From Armatimonadota bacterium (GTDB lineage Bacteria > Armatimonadota > UBA5829 > DTJY01), in NCBI GenBank assembly GCA_029907255.1, contig JARYMF010000018.1:1-50050 (forward strand): 50,050 bases of DNA. Reading direction: 5' to 3'. The notes under the pieces were generated by a model. The model was not told the DNA's origin. It saw only the letters and a list, made by a program, of their open reading frames with translations, and ran no database searches. Each line of letters begins with the position of its first letter. Positions within the stretch are counted from its first letter, which is position 1. Shown here piece by piece: positions 46,286 to 50,050 of the stretch. The translations under genes were made by a program, and so were the position numbers.

Positions 46286-49141
46286 CTATCCAACAGCAAC
46301 AGATACAATCCCGTATGCTGGGACCTTTACGGTCAATATATCCCCATTCATGCGCCCCTCGGTACCATGAATCCTCCTTTCCAGCAGGTCAACTTGAGTA
46401 AATGGCGAACCTGGAGCGACAAGGTCCGAGATTTTTATGCGAGCTTCTGTGTCGATGCCTTTTACTTCGTAGAGTCGCAGTATCAGCGCGTCAAAGTCCT
46501 CTGCCTTCTTTACCGCCGCCAGCATCACATTCGGCGTTAGCACATCAATAAAGCTTTTTTCCGGTGGGAGTTCCCCTGTCTGAACAGTAGTGCTGACCAC
46601 CGACATTGGTGAGTTGAACTCCTCACCTGCCCGTGTTGCAGCCACCCTATCACATGGTCCAATGTGCGGAATTACGGCAAACCTGATTTCATGATCCCGT
46701 ATCTCGGGCAGTGGGTCAGGATCGAAGCTTGACCTTATGAGGGTAAGTCTCAGCGTATCTTCAAAGCACGAATGCCCATACTTTGAATCATTGACCAGCG
46801 TTATGCCATGCTCCTCATCTGAAAGGTCTGCCCATTTCAGCGCTGGTATTTCCTGCTCAGACTGAGGTCTGGTCTGGCTGCCAAAAGGAATCTCATAGGT
46901 AGCAGTGCCGCCAACCACATTTACAGGGAACGCCACTTTCAGCATTGGGACACCGGTCTCTGGTGTGCCGCGTTCAACCCACCGTGTGTTTAGTTTGAAA
47001 TCCACCATTCGAGAACCGGCATTCAAACCTATCTCAACAGAAATGGTGGAATCTTTATATTTTCTGTCACACCTTACTGCGACACGGTTTGGCCCACGCT
47101 GAGTCACCTTAATAACACCGCCACTCGTGAGCTCAGTCTTTTCCTGCGTTTGGCCAATAACCCAAGCTGTCATCCCGTGAGGGCACTCCTGATAAACCTC
47201 AAGTACTCCTAGTAGCTTTCCTTCGGGAACATAATCAAAACCCGTCTCTTTATCAATCAGATGCTTGATAGCGCCCGAAGGAAAGTCTATCTCTAACCTC
47301 AGGAATTCATTCTCCATTATGCTAGGCCCGCTTGGATCTGGAAAGTCAATCCCATAGATGCTGTTAAACATGTGGCTCATGCTGGCGCCTTCACCAGAAA
47401 CTGGGGTTGACTTGCTATCTATAGCATATACTTTGTATCCCAATGGGGGTACATCCGCCTTGAACGCAACTGTGACGAAGTTGTGGCCCCAGTAGCCTCC
47501 CTTTCCGACTACCTGGCCCTTCAACTCATTGCCTTCCGAGTCGCGCACCACAACCTTATCGTCATCCAAAGGTTTGTTCCAAACTTTTGCATATACAATC
47601 TCCGAGCGTGCCCATGGCTTCTGATTGTATACTAAAACTGGCTCAGCTCCTTCTGCACCCGCATTATACGCTGTAACTCCGCCAGGTAGACTAGGGTCGC
47701 CTGCACCTGCCCCAAGTCCATTGCCCAATCCTGACGCCATTGTGCTTGTTTGCCCTTTCACCGCCTTCTCGGTATTAACCTTTGACGCTAGTTGCCTGAG
47801 AGCCCTCGTTCGAATCGAAGACGATGTAGCCATAATCTCCTGGAAAAGACCCTGCGCATACTCATAAGTAGCGTGCACACCGGACCCTGGAAGTATATCA
47901 TGGAAATGGTTAAAAAGCGCCCATCTCCACGCCCTGCGAATCAAATCATGTGGGTATTCCATCTCTCCAAAATGAGAACCGATGATAGCCAGGGTCTCTG
48001 CCTCAGGGAGAGTGATTTCACTTACTCGGTTGGCATATTTGATATTGCTTTGCGAGGTGTAGCATCCTTCAAATATAAAGTTTAAGTCCGAATCCACAAC
48101 GGGTAGCTTCACATCCGCCTTCTCGACGATATCAAAAAATGCCTTGACGGTATCAAGCTTGACATTCGGATAAATTGGCCAGGACTGAAGATCGCGAACC
48201 CTGCGGAGGTCTGCTCTTGTCGGCCCGCCTCCATGGTCTCCAACGCCCCAAACGTAAAGGAAGTCCTTAAGCCCAGTTTCCTTGACAAAATCAATCATGT
48301 TCTCCGCCATCTCTGGGTAAATTGGACCATTGTAACCATGCCTATCTTTGTCGTTGAAAACAATTATTTCGCTCCCATCCGGCGATCTCCACTTATAAAG
48401 CCAAGGCCCTGGCCCTGTGCGGCAATGGTAATATCTGGAAACACCACCTCGAGAGAGGATTGCAGGAATGGTGTGCGCATGCCCGAAGGTGTCCGGCGAC
48501 CAGTCAATTTTGACGTCTTCTGGTTCGAGACCCATGGCTTCCCTAAAATATTGCCTTGTATATAGAAGATGGCGGCACAGCGATTCACCAGATACGATGT
48601 TCTTATCGCCCTCCACCCACATGCTAGCCGTAACGTCCCACCGGCCTTCCTTTACACGCTGCTTAATTTTTTCAAAGATTTCCGGGCAGTAGGTCTGCAT
48701 GGCGATGTACACGGACGCCTGGCTCTGAGCGTAGCAGAAGTCGGGATACTCGTCCATTAACTTGTCCATTGTCAAAAAAGTGTCATGCGTTACATTGACG
48801 GTCTCTTGCCAAGGCCACATCCAGTTCATGTCAATGTGAGCATGCCCACAGCAATGGATAGTGTACGCCTTTGCCGCCTCCCCAATTGGCGCCATTATCT
48901 TTTCTGCCTCCGACACCGCAGCCTCAACATCTACCGGGCCCTCTGCCGAAATCGCGTTTTTTACCACCTCTGCCGCCTTTAGAATGAGATTCTGCCATTC
49001 CTCTTGCTTTTCTGGGAATAGTTGGACAAACTTTGCGGCAAACTTCATTTCGGCTCTGATTCTCTGCAAGAAGGCTGCCCCTTCTGCCTCAGCCAAATTT
49101 ATGCTGTTGAGTAAACCATCGAATGATTCTTTGAAGTCCAT
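46286..49141 (-). CDS. GH38 alpha-mannosidase
   Basis: 951-residue zinc-dependent retaining alpha-mannosidase. The N-terminal catalytic domain has the zinc motif GHAHIDMNWMWPW (H100, H102, D104) and the nucleophile Asp217 in WSPDTFGHAH. The helical bundle and beta domains of the family follow, with the serine/glycine-rich insertion at about 455-485 and the C-terminal beta sandwich to residue 951. No signal peptide is visible. AGAGGAAGAG precedes the ATG. It is the first gene of the minus-strand glycan catabolism run and would release alpha-linked mannose from N-glycan-like or mannan oligosaccharides. Confidence 0.96.
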   Translation of the reverse strand: MDFKESFDGLLNSINLAEAEGAAFLQRIRAEMKFAAKFVQLFPEKQEEWQNLILKAAEVVKNAISAEGPVDVEAAVSEAEKIMAPIGEAAKAYTIHCCGHAHIDMNWMWPWQETVNVTHDTFLTMDKLMDEYPDFCYAQSQASVYIAMQTYCPEIFEKIKQRVKEGRWDVTASMWVEGDKNIVSGESLCRHLLYTRQYFREAMGLEPEDVKIDWSPDTFGHAHTIPAILSRGGVSRYYHCRTGPGPWLYKWRSPDGSEIIVFNDKDRHGYNGPIYPEMAENMIDFVKETGLKDFLYVWGVGDHGGGPTRADLRRVRDLQSWPIYPNVKLDTVKAFFDIVEKADVKLPVVDSDLNFIFEGCYTSQSNIKYANRVSEITLPEAETLAIIGSHFGEMEYPHDLIRRAWRWALFNHFHDILPGSGVHATYEYAQGLFQEIMATSSSIRTRALRQLASKVNTEKAVKGQTSTMASGLGNGLGAGAGDPSLPGGVTAYNAGAEGAEPVLVYNQKPWARSEIVYAKVWNKPLDDDKVVVRDSEGNELKGQVVGKGGYWGHNFVTVAFKADVPPLGYKVYAIDSKSTPVSGEGASMSHMFNSIYGIDFPDPSGPSIMENEFLRLEIDFPSGAIKHLIDKETGFDYVPEGKLLGVLEVYQECPHGMTAWVIGQTQEKTELTSGGVIKVTQRGPNRVAVRCDRKYKDSTISVEIGLNAGSRMVDFKLNTRWVERGTPETGVPMLKVAFPVNVVGGTATYEIPFGSQTRPQSEQEIPALKWADLSDEEHGITLVNDSKYGHSCFEDTLRLTLIRSSFDPDPLPEIRDHEIRFAVIPHIGPCDRVAATRAGEEFNSPMSVVSTTVQTGELPPEKSFIDVLTPNVMLAAVKKAEDFDALILRLYEVKGIDTEARIKISDLVAPGSPFTQVDLLERRIHGTEGRMNGDILTVKVPAYGIVSVAVG

Positions 49142-49395
49142 CTAACTCTTCCTCTCAAATATTATTAGCTTTTTTGGAATTTTAAGCTTTTGCTTTCAAT
49201 CCCGGATTTTACCTTCTCCAGGTCCACCTGAGTAATAATTGGTGCAGAAGTAAAGTGATTCCTTCGAAAATGTGGCGGTATGAAGAAATGTAGAAACGTT
49301 TTTGTGAGGAATTTCCTTTGAGTTAGATGTTTTGGGCAAATTTAATGCTATAGACACACCCAGCACCTTCACTAAAACCAAAAGTCATGACCAAT
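49142..49395. other. Spacer between rRNA terminator and GH38 gene
   Basis: About 250 bases, AT-rich, with no credible gene. It should hold the GH38 promoter on the minus strand, but no strong -35/-10 pair was recognised; the ribosome binding site (AGAGGAAGAG) lies at its left end. Confidence 0.5.
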
Positions 49396-49432
49396 GAAAA
49401 AGCCCTTGGATTCGCATGAATCCAAGGGCTTT
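49396..49432 (-). terminator. Intrinsic terminator of the rRNA operon
   Basis: A perfect 15-bp hairpin pairs 49399-49413 with 49418-49432 around a GCAT loop. In the minus direction it is followed by five T residues, just nine bases after the 5S rRNA 3' end. This is a textbook rho-independent terminator. Confidence 0.95.
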
Positions 49433-49440
49433 ATTTATAA

Positions 49441-49556
49441 GCTGGCGACGACCTATTCTTCCGCCGGGTTGCCCCGGAAGTACCGTCGGCCCTGGAGGGC
49501 TTAACTACCGTGTTCGGGATGGGAACGGGTGTACCCCCTCCGGCATGGTCACCAGC
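49441..49556 (-). rRNA. rrf: 5S ribosomal RNA
   Basis: About 116 nt on the minus strand. The two ends GCTGGTGACC and GGTCGTCGCCAGC pair to form helix I. Conserved internal segments CCCGTTCCCATCCCGAACACGG and GGTAGTTAAGCCCTCCAG match 5S loop regions. It lies directly downstream of 23S in the normal 23S-5S order. Exact ends are estimated from the terminal stem. Confidence 0.95.
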
Positions 49557-49643
49557 AAAACTTAAGATTGTGCGAGACCGCACATTGAAAACCGCATAGA
49601 GTTTGGGCAAAGCTACTCAGCGAAAAGCTGAGAGCAAATTAGT
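49557..49643 (-). other. 23S-5S intergenic spacer
   Basis: About 87 bases with a 6-bp hairpin CTCAGC / GCTGAG (49616-49621, 49627-49632), probably part of the rRNA processing stem region. No tRNA is present. Confidence 0.7.

Positions 49644-50050
<407 letters not shown>

Overview
Genus and species cannot be read directly from this window. It is bacterial chromosome: a 23S-5S rRNA operon end, enolase and pyruvate kinase, an HspR-type heat-shock operon, Shine-Dalgarno led genes and consensus sigma-70 promoters. The mix of HspR control, many glycoside hydrolases, two URO-D-like proteins, a GxGYxYP protein, Gfo/Idh/MocA oxidoreductases, HD-GYP and multiheme cytochromes resembles gene content of Armatimonadota or other uncultured, polysaccharide-degrading lineages. 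That placement is inference, and the 23S fragment at 49644-50050 would settle it.

Layout. 1-2456 (-): eno-pyk with overlapping stop and start, driven by a clear sigma-70 promoter. 2872-6605 (-): dnaK-hsp20-dnaJ-hspR; a perfect consensus promoter in front of dnaK is overlapped by a HAIR-like operator, so HspR probably represses its own operon. 6890-10768 (+): a redox module of an 11-heme membrane-anchored cytochrome, a b-type cytochrome and a 25-heme NapC/NirT-like cytochrome whose C-terminal half is nine near-regular di-heme repeats. 10772-12414 (-): an atypical Gfo/Idh protein and a secreted esterase. 12581-16984 (+): glycosyltransferase, degenerate nucleotidyltransferase-like protein, TPR protein and a tandem HD-GYP protein. 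16988-21443 (-): beta-mannosidase, URO-D-like protein and a membrane-anchored hypothetical.

21444-21818 holds a consensus sigma-54 promoter followed by about 100 nt with three hairpins ending in an intrinsic terminator, apparently a small RNA gene, and then a sigma-70 promoter for bioY. 22699-30764 (mostly +): GHL10-like hydrolase, SPOR protein, copper ATPase and a short second GH2 enzyme. 30870-35241 (-): a bacterial translin homologue, an oxidoreductase, an isoprenylcysteine-methyltransferase-like protein and a PGRP-type amidase. 35300-35489 (-) can fold into a 190-nt rod closed by a 15-bp stem, a 6S-RNA-like architecture. 35861-40804 (+): GxGYxYP protein, cyclophilin, second URO-D-like protein, LysM-SH3-NlpC/P60 endopeptidase. 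40900-49141 (-): five genes (GH38 alpha-mannosidase, serine hydrolase, sialidase-fold protein, GH130, sulfatase) that look like a mannose-rich glycan catabolism set. 49396-50050 (-): rRNA terminator, 5S rRNA and the 3' end of 23S rRNA.

The most unusual items are the modular 25-heme cytochrome, the sigma-54 small RNA, the 6S-like RNA and the translin gene. No CRISPR array, insertion sequence, phage gene or tRNA was seen.
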